Position numbers and translations under genes: made by a program. DNA of 64,000 nt from Bipolaris cookei. Taxonomy: Eukaryota > Ascomycota > Dothideomycetes > Pleosporales > Pleosporaceae. The stretch lies in assembly GCA_002286855.1 (NCBI GenBank), contig NRSV01000014.1, forward strand, positions 124,001-188,000. Direction: 5' to 3'. Each line of letters begins with the position of its first letter. The stretch's first letter is position 1. Below the pieces are notes generated by a model. That model had not been told where the DNA came from. It saw nothing but the letters and a program-made list of their open reading frames with translations, and did no database searches. Shown here piece after piece: positions 31,438 to 43,012 of this stretch.

Positions 31438-33121
31438 TCAGTCATTTTCCAACTCCTCCAACTCCTTTTGTCGTCTCTCCAATTCTAGTCTCATAGCTTC
31501 TGCTTCCCTCTTAAGTCTCTCCCTTTTCGCTGCTTTTTCTTCCTGCAATAATGCGGAATCAGGCGATGTTCCTCCGCTCGTGCGGAGAGGGGCGGAGAGC
31601 GAGGGGTCGATATTGGTGTCAACGTCTGTCTGGGATGGGTTCAAAATAGATGATATCGCGTTTGGACGGTGGGGCAGTGGGTTTACTGGCTCTTCGGGAT
31701 CCGAAGTCGCACTGCGACTTCGTTTCCTGGGCGATGGTGCGCTGGGCTGCATGTTTGGTGTGAGGGCCCCTGGATTCGATGTTACTGATGAATTGCTGTA
31801 GTAATGTGTAAAGTCGACTGCGATTGGACCCCTGGATGGCTCGGGTGTGTAATCTTCTCGGGACTCCAGTGCAGTCGATGGATCTGGGGAAACCGAGTGC
31901 TCGAATGCAGGCGTTTGAGAAAGTCTCTGTGGAGGCGAGTAGTTTGCGACTGATGAGGCGGCTTGTGAGCCTGTGTCGGCAGCTGGTACGATACGTTTGC
32001 GACGCTTGATCTCCTGCTTCTTCATTGCAACCGGGCGGTGGGTTCCGTGGAGCTTGTAGTAGAGTCCTACATAAAGGATTAGTCATCTATCGATACTACG
32101 CATCAATGTTGATATGGCACTACCAACTTACCACAGGCATTGCAGATGATGTGTCCAGCATCATCTCGTCTCCAGAGTGGTGTGATTGTGGTCCCACAGT
32201 TTTGGCAAGCTGGGATTGCACTGGTTGACGTAGAGGCAGAAGTGGAGGAAGTGGCATCACTCCCACCCCGATTCTCACCAAGCGCAGCATTTGCTTGGGC
32301 TAGTGCAAATTTGGCTGTCTTTGATACACGATTGTTAAATGCGGGACAGCCACTGCAGCCTTGCTGGCCCCCAGTACCATTACATCTGCCTCCACCTGGG
32401 CATGTCCCGGCCGCCATCTGATCCGCAGCAACATAGGTTGCGACACGCGGGCTACCGGCAACATTTCCAGCACATGTCCGGCTACCATTGCTTGACCCTG
32501 GAGTTGGGCTTTGCTGTACCGACATACTTGGCTGAGTCTGTGTGTTGCGCTTGAGGTTCACTGGCCGCGACTGATTACGTGCTTTCATGTACAAGCCACA
32601 TGCATTGCACACTGTTTCCCCAGCAGGCGACCGGCGCCAGAGTGGCGTCTGAGTTGTTTTGCAGTTACTTGGGCCCGTTAGCAACTCCGTTGCAGATCTT
32701 TTGCAATATTAGGCCCACAGCCAGTAGTAGATGACATAGGAGAATTGCGGAAAAGGCAGACAACATACCTGCAAACCTGTCCAGTGATGGATGCATTGGG
32801 AGTCTCATAATTCATGTTGGGTATTTGTAGCGATGCTGCCGTTGAAGGGGTTGGGGGTCCGTCTGCAATGGGCACGGCATCTTCAAGAGAGTGGTATATC
32901 TCGGATCTTTGGTCCTCCTGGGCATGGGTATGCTGCTGCTGCTGTTGCTGCTGTTGCGAAGTGGCCTCTGCCCTAGGTTTCTGATGTTCGTGAGTCTGGT
33001 TCAGTAAGCGGAGACTCTCAGCCATCTCCAATTCGTCTCGGCTGGTTTCCCTAGATAGCTGGTGCGGATGCGTAGGGGTAGGAGCTAATGAGGTGCCTCC
33101 ACTTCCCGAGGGATGCGCCAT
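31438..33121 (-). CDS. sreA: GATA-type iron-responsive repressor (SreA/URBS1/SRE type)
   Basis: Represses siderophore synthesis and iron uptake when iron is sufficient. Three exons (33121-32769, 32667-32132, 32066-31438; introns 101 and 65 bp), 505 residues. Two GATA fingers with C-X2-C-X17-C-X2-C spacing: CSNCKTTQTPLWRRSP (first cysteine supplied by exon 1) and CQNCGTTITPLWRRDD, finishing NACGLYYKLHGTHRP across the second splice. Between them lies the family's iron-sensing cysteine-rich region with CPGGGRCNGTGGQQGCSGC (C-X5-C-X8-C-X2-C). The N-terminus has a polyglutamine tract of eight; the C-terminus is a Leu/Glu/Arg coiled coil. Start at the ATG at 33121 (MAHPSGSGG); the frame is open further upstream. 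Transposon copy 2 sits 24 bp after the stop, so the natural 3' UTR is displaced. Confidence 0.93.
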
Positions 33122-34426
33122 GAGGCGGGAGCCTCGTCTTTGCTCAGAATGGGATGTGTGTGGAGAGAAGGGTCGAGTTGGGTTGGCAGTGATGTACTGT
33201 TGCCTAATTGCACACACACAGAATCGTCTGAAGCAGAAACACGTAAGTAGTCGCTTGGGCCGATAGGTACCGGGCTTTGATCTAGCGTGGATGTGATATG
33301 CTGACCAGTGTAGTGGCAGTTGCAACAGGCGCTAGTGAGTGTTTGGCGAATATGCGGGTCTTGGGGCGTAGGAGTACAACGGTGGTCAGGTGCAGCACAG
33401 GGAAGGTCAAGTCAACGGGCAGATTTGAGGGCTGTGTGCCTCGCATGGAGATATATTACGTGGGCTCGGGATCTCCGTCGTGACGATCCAAGACCGGATG
33501 GCCACTCGGCCAGGTGCGCTGCTGGTGCGGTACCAGATGGGTTTCTCAGGCGGTGAATGGGGTCGGTGGCCAATCACGCGTTTGCTATTGTAAGCCAAGA
33601 GCTGGCGCCATGACCCTCTGTGAGCACGTCCACGGTCGCCTTCAACATGGGGCAAAGCCCATGGCCAGCGGCGAGCGGTCCAGCATCGTCATTACTTACG
33701 TGCAGCAGTTCGCATACACAGTAGGGGGCCAACCAACGCTCTAGTACAAACATGCAGAGCGGCTGCCCAGGCATCAAGGGTCCCAACCCATCTGTTGTGG
33801 CGTGCAGCAAGAATCGCCTTCTTCATCAGTCTTGTTCGTCTCCACCGAAGCCTTGCCAAATGGACCAACTGTCAGCGGATCGGCTTCCGGCTCGCCTACG
33901 ACTAGCGATTGATAACGCGACCTTCTCCACATGCCATCGATGCATGCCAACCATCCAATCAAGCCAAAGCAATACCATGCACCTGCTCATGTATCTATAC
34001 CCTGCTTCCTCCTTGGACAATACACATACACAGGTATATGTACATACATGCGACAACGTGTCTCCGCCCCATATGCTGCGGACACCAAGCAAGCGAGCCC
34101 TCGCCAAGTACTATGACCTTGTTTGTTTATCCTACACACTACTTATGCTACACCCCATCAATCCAAGCAGTGACTTGCTCTTCTTCTCGAATTCAGACTG
34201 TAGAGTAGCCACTCATCTATTCCAAATCGAGACCTAGATCCCTTCCAACATCTTGTTATAACAACAGTAATTTCTCTCATTGTTTTCACCAATCAACCAC
34301 ACACAATCCCTGGTTTGGTTGCAGGAAAAGCGGGCGATCGGGTCTCCGCCTATGCTGAAAGACCGCGCGGGCGACATCTTGACGAGGACTCTTCGGGCGC
34401 CTTCCTCTTCGTTGTTAATGTCGAGT
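33122..34426. other. sreA upstream region
   Basis: About 1.3 kb with no supported gene. The open frames here lack domains. It should hold the sreA promoter and the 3' flank of the COPI-associated protein gene. Confidence 0.4.
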
Positions 34427-35142
34427 TTAGACTTGCTCGGCGCCCCAGCCGGCATCGGCATCACTAGGTACGGTCAGACATGCAAAGAGAAGCGTTTTCA
34501 ACAATTTTCAGCATACCGCATGTTCGCCGGTGGCTCAATCGAGGGAACAAACTCCAGAGCAGCATAGGCTACACCAATGAAGCCAACAATGGTACCTGGT
34601 ATGATGCGGTACCAGCCGTCACCTACGACAACGGAGCCAATGAAGATGTAGAAGATGCCGCGGCCGAGGAACGAGAACATGAACGAGGCATATCGCGCCA
34701 CTTGTTGGGGGATCTGGAACTCGAGGAGGGCAGTTCCTGCATCCATGTCAGCAGTCGTCATCGTATAGCGGCAGGCACCGTCTCACCAAGACCAAAGATT
34801 ATCAGGTAGACACCGAGGATGATGTGGGAGCTGAAGTAGTACGGTCAGCGCGGGGCGAGTGAATCCAGACCCAGTCAATGGCATCTTGGAGACCATTCGA
34901 GCGGAATGCACATGGGACACACTCACAAGTCGTTGAAGGGGAATAGCTTCGCGATACCGCCAAGAACTACGAAGACGGCAACGGCGAAATTCACCATGCG
35001 ACTAGAGATGTATTAGTCATTTCAACAAGATGGAGGCTGGAGCTTCTGGCATGAGATGGTGCACAGCTCCGCACAGCGCTGCACGGTCGTGTGCAGCTCG
35101 CAAAAGCTCCAGGTGTACTCACAAAATGTCGGAGAAGTCCAT
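34427..35142 (-). CDS. TVP15: COPI-associated Golgi membrane protein (Tvp15-like)
   Basis: Five small exons (35142-35123, 35001-34927, 34830-34787, 34736-34517, 34463-34427) with introns of 121, 96, 50 and 53 bp; phases close to 131 residues. The first coding exon has only 20 nt. Four membrane helices: MVNFAVAVFVVLGGIAKLF, HIILGVYLIIFGLGTALLEF (one helix built from two exons), FMFSFLGRGIFYIFIGSVVV and IIPGTIVGFIGVAYAALEFV. The linking motif RYASFMFSFLGRG is typical of the COPI_assoc family that includes yeast Tvp15, a late-Golgi vesicle protein. Short acidic tail. Its exact role is not known even in yeast. Confidence 0.85.
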
Positions 35143-36626
35143 GGTCGAGGATTGGCTGGCAAGATGAGGGAACCGCACGGTGACTAGCTTTGGCTGCAGC
35201 CCGGAAACGACGGCGACGGATGGAAGACGAGATGATTGAATGTGGCTCCGTTGGGCAGCGTGGGGGGAAAGAGACAAGAGGCTGGTGTTGCGCAACCCGG
35301 GCTTGCGACGAGACGTTGCGAGGCGAGGGCACGAAGCTGCCGCGCTAAACGTCATACCTGGTCGCCCTCCTCATTGGCTGCTGCGCCATCAAGGGGCTGC
35401 CTCTCCACCCTTGGCCATGGCATTTGTGCACCTTGGATATGGCTTCTTACGTACACATGAAATGCGTCCCAGCAAGCCGTACACACCTCTGTTAGTATCG
35501 CCAACAACGGAATTTCCAGGCTAAGTAGGCATACATACGCATATATACTTCTCCCAATAGCGCTGCCAAGACATCAACTGCCGATTCACTACTATGTCAT
35601 CGTCCGCAACTCGAAAAGACCATCTCCGTACCAAAGTGTCTCTATATTAAGCGACTCGTATGACCCAACAAATGTTAAGTACTCATGTACATAACCATGT
35701 GTGAGCTGACATTGTTGATCTCATACGGTCAACTCGAACTATTGGTGTGATATGGTTCCGTAGCAGCGCGAATTTACGTCGACTGCGCACCCACCACTTC
35801 ACAAAGTCACTATTGTATCTTGTGAACTTTATACTAGAATAGATACATGCACTTCACCCTTTGCAATACATGCTCCTTGGCATCATTGCCGCTCTTTCCT
35901 ACGGTCATGGATCATGGTGCCGACTCTGGCATCCCGGCTCCACTTCCTAGCCTGTTCCTGCTTACCGCCATCAATCAATTTCCTCTCTCAGTCTAGAAAC
36001 CACGTCGCTGTTTCTTACCGCCTGTGTTCGATTTCTCGCACAAACCCTGCATGGGCACCATCCCTTGCCACCAAAATACGGCGGTATGTAACCTCACAGC
36101 CAACTTGTCGTCACTTTGGGCACGACGTCATCACGCTACTATTCCTTTCTGGGAATTCCCTCAAGTTCCATCTCTACACCCTCACACCCAGCATCTCGCC
36201 TTAATATGTACGTCGTCTGCACTAAATCTTAGAACTTTGCTAAGTACACCCTGTGGCTGAGAAATACCTTCCATTTGTCTTCGATCTGACGTCTAGTACT
36301 AACAGCATCGCCCGTTTCGGATGTCAACCGGACATTTTAGCGGGTGGGCCAGCCGCATCAACCAGAACTATGACCACTGCCCATCTTTCCGTTTATCCTG
36401 AACTTCCGATTGTATTTATAAGTTTTTTTGCGGGGGCCCTGTGGAGAAATGCTCGGCGACATGCCATCACCCTCGTATTTTGTTCCACATGGATGGTGTT
36501 TACAAAGGTATATAAGGTCGAGTGAGCTGCTGCTATAGCTCTCATCCACCACAACCAACTCACAACAACACTTTCGCTACAGAACAAAACTCCTTCACAA
36601 CCCAAACTACCCCCCAAACAGTTATC
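35143..36626. other. Intergenic
   Basis: About 1.5 kb with no supported gene. Open frames at 35914-36525 lack domain features. A TATA-like stretch (GGTATATAAGG, about 36509) lies about 110 bp before the next ATG. Confidence 0.4.
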
Positions 36627-37190
36627 ATGAAGTTCTCTACCTCCGCACTCTTCGCTTCCACCATGGCTCTCGCCAGCGCCACAAACATCTTCTCGATTGT
36701 CTCTCTGAGCAGTAGCAGCCCTATTCATCTGGCCCGTCTCAGCACTTATGATAACGGACTTGCTATTGGTCCCAAGCAAAATGCCTCTTGCGGTGTTCCC
36801 GACATCAACTACGCCAGCTTCTTCCTGAGCAACGACACCGGCAATCTCTACCTCTACACCGACAACCCTCCCCGCAAGGCCTACGTCGACCTCTCTGAGT
36901 TCGGCAACAGCCGCATTCGTTTCTACAGCGGTGTTGCCCCAACCCCCGATGAGAACTTCGAGCTTGCCACATTCACCATCAAGGACGACATCTTGTTCCT
37001 CGTCGACTCTTCTCCCGAGGGAGTCCGCGCCCTCGACTTCCAGGGCTGTCCTCTCGGCAACGGCGAAGGCTACAGCGTCAATATCAAGAACCCCGAGTAC
37101 CCTGCCAGCCCCTCGTGCATCGAATTCAGCGCCAAGGTCTCCTACGAGGATAAGCCCGTCAAGTGCCTCTACAACGACATCCAATTGTAA
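36627..37190 (+). CDS. Small secreted protein, PhiA-like cell wall protein
   Basis: Single exon, 187 residues. Signal peptide about 1-18 (MKFSTSALFASTMALASA). The mature start has SSSSPIHLARLSTYDNGL, which resembles the N-terminal block of Aspergillus PhiA, a cell wall protein of phialides and conidia. Four cysteines (in NASCGVP, FQGCPLG, SPSCIEF, VKCLYND) would allow two disulfides; NAS and NDT are possible N-glycosylation sites. No GPI signal is seen. The codons are strongly C-ending (for example ACC, GTC, CTC), unlike the AT-richer flanks, suggesting high expression. An unrelated secreted protein is possible. Confidence 0.65.
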   Translation: MKFSTSALFASTMALASATNIFSIVSLSSSSPIHLARLSTYDNGLAIGPKQNASCGVPDINYASFFLSNDTGNLYLYTDNPPRKAYVDLSEFGNSRIRFYSGVAPTPDENFELATFTIKDDILFLVDSSPEGVRALDFQGCPLGNGEGYSVNIKNPEYPASPSCIEFSAKVSYEDKPVKCLYNDIQL

Positions 37191-38317
37191 ATACAGATAC
37201 ACACGCATATTTGAACAATGATCAATACTATAAAAACGGGGGAACACACCCACTACTATTAGACAAAATGTTAGTGTAATGTCAAGTCAATGGATCAAAA
37301 TGCTTGCGCATATTTTTCTAAGAACCCATGCACCCACTGTGCCGTGATTCCACTGCACCTTTGAAATACTCCTCTTGATTCCAACATGATGTAATAACAA
37401 ATGATTGAATCTTTCCCTCATCCAACAAACTTTCTCTATCAATCCACATCCGCAGTACTACATTTAAGCGTCCCGCCTAACCTTACTTATTCCTACTCTT
37501 ACGTTTGCAATGCCCCACCATAGGGCTGAATCAGATATTCCTACTCTTCACTTTTTTTTATCGATGAGACCCGCCAAGCATCTCAGTTGCCTTACCGCCT
37601 CTTACATGCATGCATACGCGGTAAATCATCTTACTATATATATATATGTGTGTGTTTGTGCGTGTGCATATGTATGTGCGGTAAATTATTTAGCTCTGCA
37701 CATGAGAGGCAAACAGCTTAGTTAAACGTAAATACCTTTCTCATTATTATTGTTAACGTTATATTTTAACGTCCTGTTTCAGCCGAGAGCTATATAAGAC
37801 CTACAGGTTTTTTAGGACTACAAGTATCTACGTGATTCTTTCGATTTAGTGTAGGTGGGAGAGGGGGTTATCTAAATGAAGGTGAGGCTCGTAGCCTACT
37901 TTTCTCATTGATTCTGATGTATTGATCTGGAAAGTTATTTTTTGGGTGTGTATTTTGGCGTGAAAGGAGGGGAGGGGGCGTGTCGGGGGGTTACGAGTGC
38001 TAAATTTAGTGGTGCTTACGCGTGCGGCAGTTCGTGATGGGAGGAGAGGACCCGAAAGTGGCGCCGGTGAGAGTACGATGGATGGGTTGCAGTCTATTGT
38101 GGTATTAGTGGGACCGGTGGAACTGGTAGTTACATTTGAAGAGCAAGGGGGTGATCTGTAGTAGAAGTGGTATTAGTAATTTGCAATCCCTGTATTGATA
38201 TTTTTTACTACTATCTGTTTTGACTTCGGCCTTAGCTCCCTCCCTCGCAGTCGTTTGGGTCTTGATCAACACCGACGCAACAGATGTGATTAATCCAAAG
38301 AAAGCGACTATGGAGCT
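37191..38317. other. Intergenic with short repeats
   Basis: About 1.1 kb with no gene. Contains a TA/TG microsatellite at about 37636-37675 (tatatatatatatgtgtgtg type). Confidence 0.4.
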
Positions 38318-39782
38318 TCAACCAGGGTTGAGCAATGGGTAGATGATAACAGCGACGATTGCAAAAGCAAGGCCGAGGGCAAAGAATCCCCACATTAGAC
38401 TATATGCTGACGAGAACCACGACTTCTTGAACAAGGGTACTACCATGATGACGTTTCCCCTGACTGCGATGAATGTTGCGGTTTCCTGCATCAATGTGTC
38501 AACCTCTTTTACAAGTCAAGAAAATTAAAAAAATAGATCTTACCACTTGACGTCCTACATGTTCCTTCTGAGACAAAAGCGGTATCTCTTCGACAGCAAT
38601 CAAAGGCGGATGTAGCGGCTACTCTAAAAAGGAGACCAATGAATAATGAGTGCTATCAGGATTCTACGATGCACTATCCCAAAGGCTATCCAAGACCTTT
38701 GTTCTAGCATCAATCCCATCAATAATTGGTGTTATTTCTTCTACATCATCGCCCTGCAAAGCGGCAATCTCATCCATAAGGCGCCGCCGTCCATCGAGAA
38801 GATCCAGCTTCGTGCCGTGCAAAACATGCAACACGACGTCTCCACCTAGAGCAGTCGAATTCGCCTTCCATCTCAATAAGATATCGACCATGAATTTCCA
38901 GTAAGGAACCTCGAGTGCATCTTATAGATAGCGCAAAGTTTCTTCGTCGCGCCGCTGTGTGACTGAATCTTGGAGGCCGTTGCTCAGCATCACCCGATGT
39001 GATTGCGCTCTGCTCACAAAAGTGGCCGAGGTCGCCAATTTCAGCAGAATCAGGGTCGTTCTGATTGTTCTGCATCCTGGCGATGGTCTTGCGGACATCT
39101 TGCAGCAGCTGTTGCGCATGCTGCTTGCCAAACGAGAGCACGGCGACTTGAAAGTATTCCATGGAGCCTCGATCGAGAAATTTGGTAACATTGGCAATCT
39201 GAAGCAGTCTCATTTTTATCTTTCAATTCCTCACAGTCTTGTATGGAGCGTAGCATCTGTCCTGTAACTGCCTGGGCACCTATATTTTCTTAGAAATTTC
39301 TCTTCGTTGACGATGCTGCTGCTGCTGCCGCCTAGTGTTGTACTTATACTTCTTCCGGCTTGGACTCGAGCTCTCATGGCGAGAATCTCTAATGTAGATG
39401 TGTCCAGGGATTGACTTCCTTGTACGAGGCTACTAAATATTGATTGATTGTTTGAATAGTGGAAGGTAATGCTATGGACATTACTATTGATGATATTGGC
39501 TTGCAACCTAGCGTTGTTACTGCTAAAAGTAACTTGTGATATTATGTTTTGATTAGGATCCTTAGGAATTTCACGCGTTGCTCCGGTTTGTACTCCATTG
39601 TTGTTAGCTGAGGTCTCTATAGGCCTTCCAGGAGCAGTATTACATCCGGCGGACGGGATCGGAGTACTACTTAGATTTGTTTCGACTACATGTATTTCTG
39701 AATTCTCTCCTCTATTGGCCACACTTTCAATCATACTCATGGTTGGTTCCGAAGGTTCGAGATGAACTACGTGTCTAGGCAT
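38318..39782 (-). pseudogene. Broken or mis-spliced hypothetical gene with C-terminal membrane helix
   Basis: Protein-like pieces lie in order on the minus strand but do not join cleanly. Piece 1 (39782-39231): Asn/Ser-rich, 183 codons (MPRHVVHLEP start). Piece 2 (about 39213-39000): SMEYFQVAVLSFGKQHAQQL and LGHFCEQS. Piece 3 (about 38990-38664): LSNGLQDSVTQRRDEETLRY, an in-frame TAA, then DALEVPYWKFMVDILLRW and GDDVEEITPIIDGIDA. Piece 4 (about 38615-38318): PPLIAVEEIPLLSQKE, a plausible intron, then a hydrophobic segment with SLMWGFFALGLAFAIVAV and a TGA. A CAA-to-TAA change would explain the TAA. I recognise no family. It may be a pseudogene or a gene whose introns I cannot place. Confidence 0.3.
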
Positions 39783-40677
39783 TCAGAGAGGGTTTTTGTG
39801 GGGGAAAGGCTATCTTTCCGTGTTTTATGAACAAAACGGTAATAATGAAGACCGAAGGAGAAGAATTCCAGAGAGGAAAGAATTGAACGAAAAAGTGAGG
39901 ACATCCTGATCTGAACACACATTATTGCTTCGCCTCTTGGAAATCCAATTTGTGGCTTTCGAGAGATGTACTTAGTCACAAGTGGCTGCAGTACTGCGCC
40001 TCAATGACGCAGGACACCACTGGATCATATGTGCTGTCACCAATGGACCAAAGGACAAGGACAATATGAGCACGATCCCGTAAGCCAAATATGACAGGAA
40101 GCTTGATGTATGTACGTATGTATCAAAGGAGGCAGCCAGGCGAGTAAAGTGTGGAGCAGCAGATGGTCACGTGAAATCACGTTCCTTGTACGACCCTGCC
40201 TTGCTAAATATAACAATCTAATATCACATCAACCCGTTTTCTGTGATGCACGAGTGCGATCAAGTCACACACATATACATATGCATATGCTCCGCATGAC
40301 AGTCACTGCCACCCAACTGACGTAGGCCATGCCTGATCGCGTGTATCAGTCTCGAGGCACCCAATCGTAGGCACAGCCTCTTCATCTTGCGGCCACCAAT
40401 CAGACGCTTCGTTGATCCACTCCAGCTGCGCCATGTATGTAAATACATATACAAGTCTTGCAGCTCCCTTCACTTCTTTTCTCGACTCTGTAAACTCCTC
40501 TCTTGACATTTTCTGGCCGTGGACCTGCTGAGGCTTCCTCGGCGCCTCACACACAACCGTCCGAACCCTGGTATTGAGCTTGACGTACATCGAGGACAAT
40601 CAGGCGGCTCTGCTGCTGCAGCCCTGCGTCCGCTAAGCATCTATTGGGCAAACCAAAGTTTATCGTGAAGAAGCGCC
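39783..40677. other. Intergenic, possible 5' exon of C2H2 gene
   Basis: About 900 bp with no supported gene. The first exon of the C2H2 gene at 40782 should lie here or in the next 100 bp, but I could not find an ATG and donor that join in frame. An ATG-led frame at about 40435 (MYVNTYTSLAAPF) is one untested candidate. Confidence 0.3.
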
Positions 40678-40712
40678 TTGTTTAAGCGGCCTTAGATAGG
40701 CCGCTTAAACAA
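40678..40712. promoter_or_regulatory. Perfect 15-bp inverted repeat with CGG-N11-CCG
   Basis: Left arm TTGTTTAAGCGGCCT (40678-40692), 5-nt spacer TAGAT, right arm AGGCCGCTTAAACAA (40698-40712), no mismatch. The arms contain CGG (40687-40689) and CCG (40701-40703) 11 bp apart, the form bound by dimeric Zn2Cys6 factors. It could also form a hairpin in RNA. It lies about 70 bp before the visible exon of the C2H2 gene. Function is inference. Confidence 0.5.
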
Positions 40713-40781
40713 TCTCCGGCTACCACTAGTATGCAATGTCGAGAAAATGGCTGGATGGCGCTAGTACTAACTGCTACCCAG

Positions 40782-41736
40782 TGATCATCGCATAGAGCAA
40801 GATCCATATCTGTTCTTTGCCTCAGAAGCTTTCCAATTCAGTCCTGATGAACCATTATACGATTCGGTCTCGCTGGTGGATGGTCAGATACTTGATTGTT
40901 CAGAGAGCAACAATGTGTGTTCACAAAGTGGCCTGTTGGAGCGGACAAACTGCTTGGGCGATGCAATATACGGCGGTTACAAGAGTGTTGGCGTTGACGT
41001 TCCTACCCCGCCACCTCTTGGTACCCTGGACGAGAGTGTTCATCAAGGAACCTCAGGCGCTGGGTATTCAAACACGTCCGGCTGCATTGATCCTAGTTTG
41101 TTAACTCAACACGTACACGAACCTTGTTATTACTCTCGGTCATGGCTCGATCAATCCACCAAACAGACTTTAGCAGAAAACTCGCAATCGCAACTATCTC
41201 CACAACAACCACATCAAACACAACCGACAAACGCACGAGCACCAATCATGCCCAATGACATGAGCATTGAAGCTTACCCAAGCCCGTCCTCATTGCCGTC
41301 TCTCGGCCAATTCACCCCTCAAGTAGCAAGCCCACCGGACACAACTCAGATCGGGTTAGACATACCAGGCGGCAAAGTGGCAATCGAGCCCGTAGGGATG
41401 AGCTTCATATGTAAGACTTGTACGAAGTCTTTTCCGAATAGGCTCCGCTACGACCGACATGCCAATCTGCACAGCTGCAAGGCACCTTTCAGATGTGAAC
41501 AATGCGGACAGTCAATAAAGCATCCAAAAGACCTCAAACGTCACCTGGGCTCCAACAACGCATTACCTTCGTGTCCTGCACTCAAGAATGACTCCCCCCG
41601 GGTGAGTAGCTTCATGTGCCTTTGCAGCTCCAAGACCTATACTCGAAAAGACTCTCTCATGCGCCACCTACGAACGTCTAAGGCAGGGAACCATTATTGT
41701 AGGACCTGCAACAAGAACCCTTGTGCTTGCTCATGA
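40782..41736 (+). CDS. C2H2 zinc-finger protein (5' exon not located)
   Basis: The visible exon starts after a good 3' splice site (branch-like TACTAAC at about 40765, CAG ending 40781) and runs to a TGA at 41736; about 318 residues are visible. No in-frame ATG occurs near its start, so an upstream exon must exist. The N-terminal two thirds are Ser/Gln/Pro-rich and acidic, as in activation regions. Zinc fingers: FICKTCTKSFPNRLRYDRH (C2H2, complete with NLH), FRCEQCGQSIKHPKDLKRH (second ligand pair degenerate, ending in Cys) and FMCLCSSKTYTRKDSLMRH. A final Cys cluster reads CRTCNKNPCAC. Probable transcription factor; target genes unknown. Confidence 0.7.
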
Positions 41737-43012
41737 GACAGCACAAAATTCAATGAATATCATAACCTGCTCAAAGATATCTGTTATTGCGAGTCGAAGC
41801 GAATCTGTATTCTGGGGTTATGGATCGCACTCCTCATCATTGGTGGAGTTCTAATCATAAATCAAGACACTTCTGTCATCGAACGGATCATGGACATGTC
41901 AGCATGATCATAGCTTATAAAATCCTCTATCATCAGAGGTGCGCAAAGGTATCCTGGGGTATTGAAGACCATGGAAGGGCCTCTTCTCGAAGAACATCAA
42001 GACTTGTTTGTCTAACGACGCTCGTTGCTACTATGTAGGCAATCTTCCTACTAGCTACCATCAATCACGATGGCATTGATGTGAGCACGGAGTCGTTTAC
42101 CGTTCTCATCCGAGAGAAGAGGTAAAAGAGAAAACCTGAAGTGGGGGATATCGGTGCGTTTATGAATGTCTCCTTTTGCTTTTCCTGGTTCCATTTGCCT
42201 ACATTCCTTTGGATTTTGTTCCTTTGGCTTTTATTTCTCTGGGTTTTGTTCCTCAGGCTTTCGCCCCTTTGGCGTTTGTTGCTATGGCGGTTGATTTCCA
42301 GGCTCTGGTTTCTTTTGATTTTATTTTCCTATTCATTTGCATCTTCTTTCAGTTCAAGCACTGAGGGTCGAAGCTGTCGACTCGTGTGCATGTTCTGCCC
42401 GTTCTTTGGCAGATATTTGAGCAAACGGATCGGACTTTCCTTTTCGTGGCCGCCGCCAAGGAGTCAGTTGATTGCATGTAGTTTGCGCCTGACAGAGATG
42501 GCGCGGCCAGGGAACTTCCATTCATTGAGAACGTCATAAAGGTTCGAGCGAGGTACTCTTACGAAAGAGAAGCATCGGCAAAGCTTGGTAGATTGAGGGG
42601 CCTGGAGGTATTCGAACACGAGTCTAGCAGCTGCAGTATGCTTTCGAAACAGAAGACCAGCCGGTATACAATAGCCCGGAATGTAAAGGCACTGCGAAAA
42701 AAAGCGAAGCGGCGCTCAAGACGAATATCAGGAGGCTGTACCAATGTCAAAATCAAGCAGCTGTGGTACACTTGCTGAACGGAGAAGCTGCGGGCAATAG
42801 CTCGAGCGAGGGACTCCGGGAAAAGAGAAGCCGCGGACTTATCTTCGTTTCAAAATACTATTGATTTATGGGTTCATGGGGTTTTTGATGCATGATGAAA
42901 CTTGGTCCTGCTGTGAAGATCAGAGTCAGAACAACCATGTTTAGATTCAGCTAACATCTAAAGAGTTGAAGCATTACTCATGAAGAACCATAAACGCCGT
43001 TGCTGTAACCGA
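41737..43012. other. Intergenic, with an unassigned possible exon
   Basis: About 1.3 kb without a confident gene. A plus-strand frame about 42484-42778 opens after a possible 3' splice site (GCATGTAG) and encodes a basic, protein-like stretch (ARELPFIENVIKVRARYSYE, later ALRKKAKRRSRRISGG). It has no ATG and no recognised domain. A 15-bp degenerate repeat lies at 42213-42330. Confidence 0.3.
42213..42330. repeat. Degenerate 15-bp tandem repeat
   Basis: Roughly seven imperfect units like TTTTGTTCCTTTGGC. In one plus-strand frame they read as a five-residue motif (FVPLA, FISLG, FVPQA, FAPLA). The minus strand reads as Lys-rich. Whether it is translated is unknown. Confidence 0.5.
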
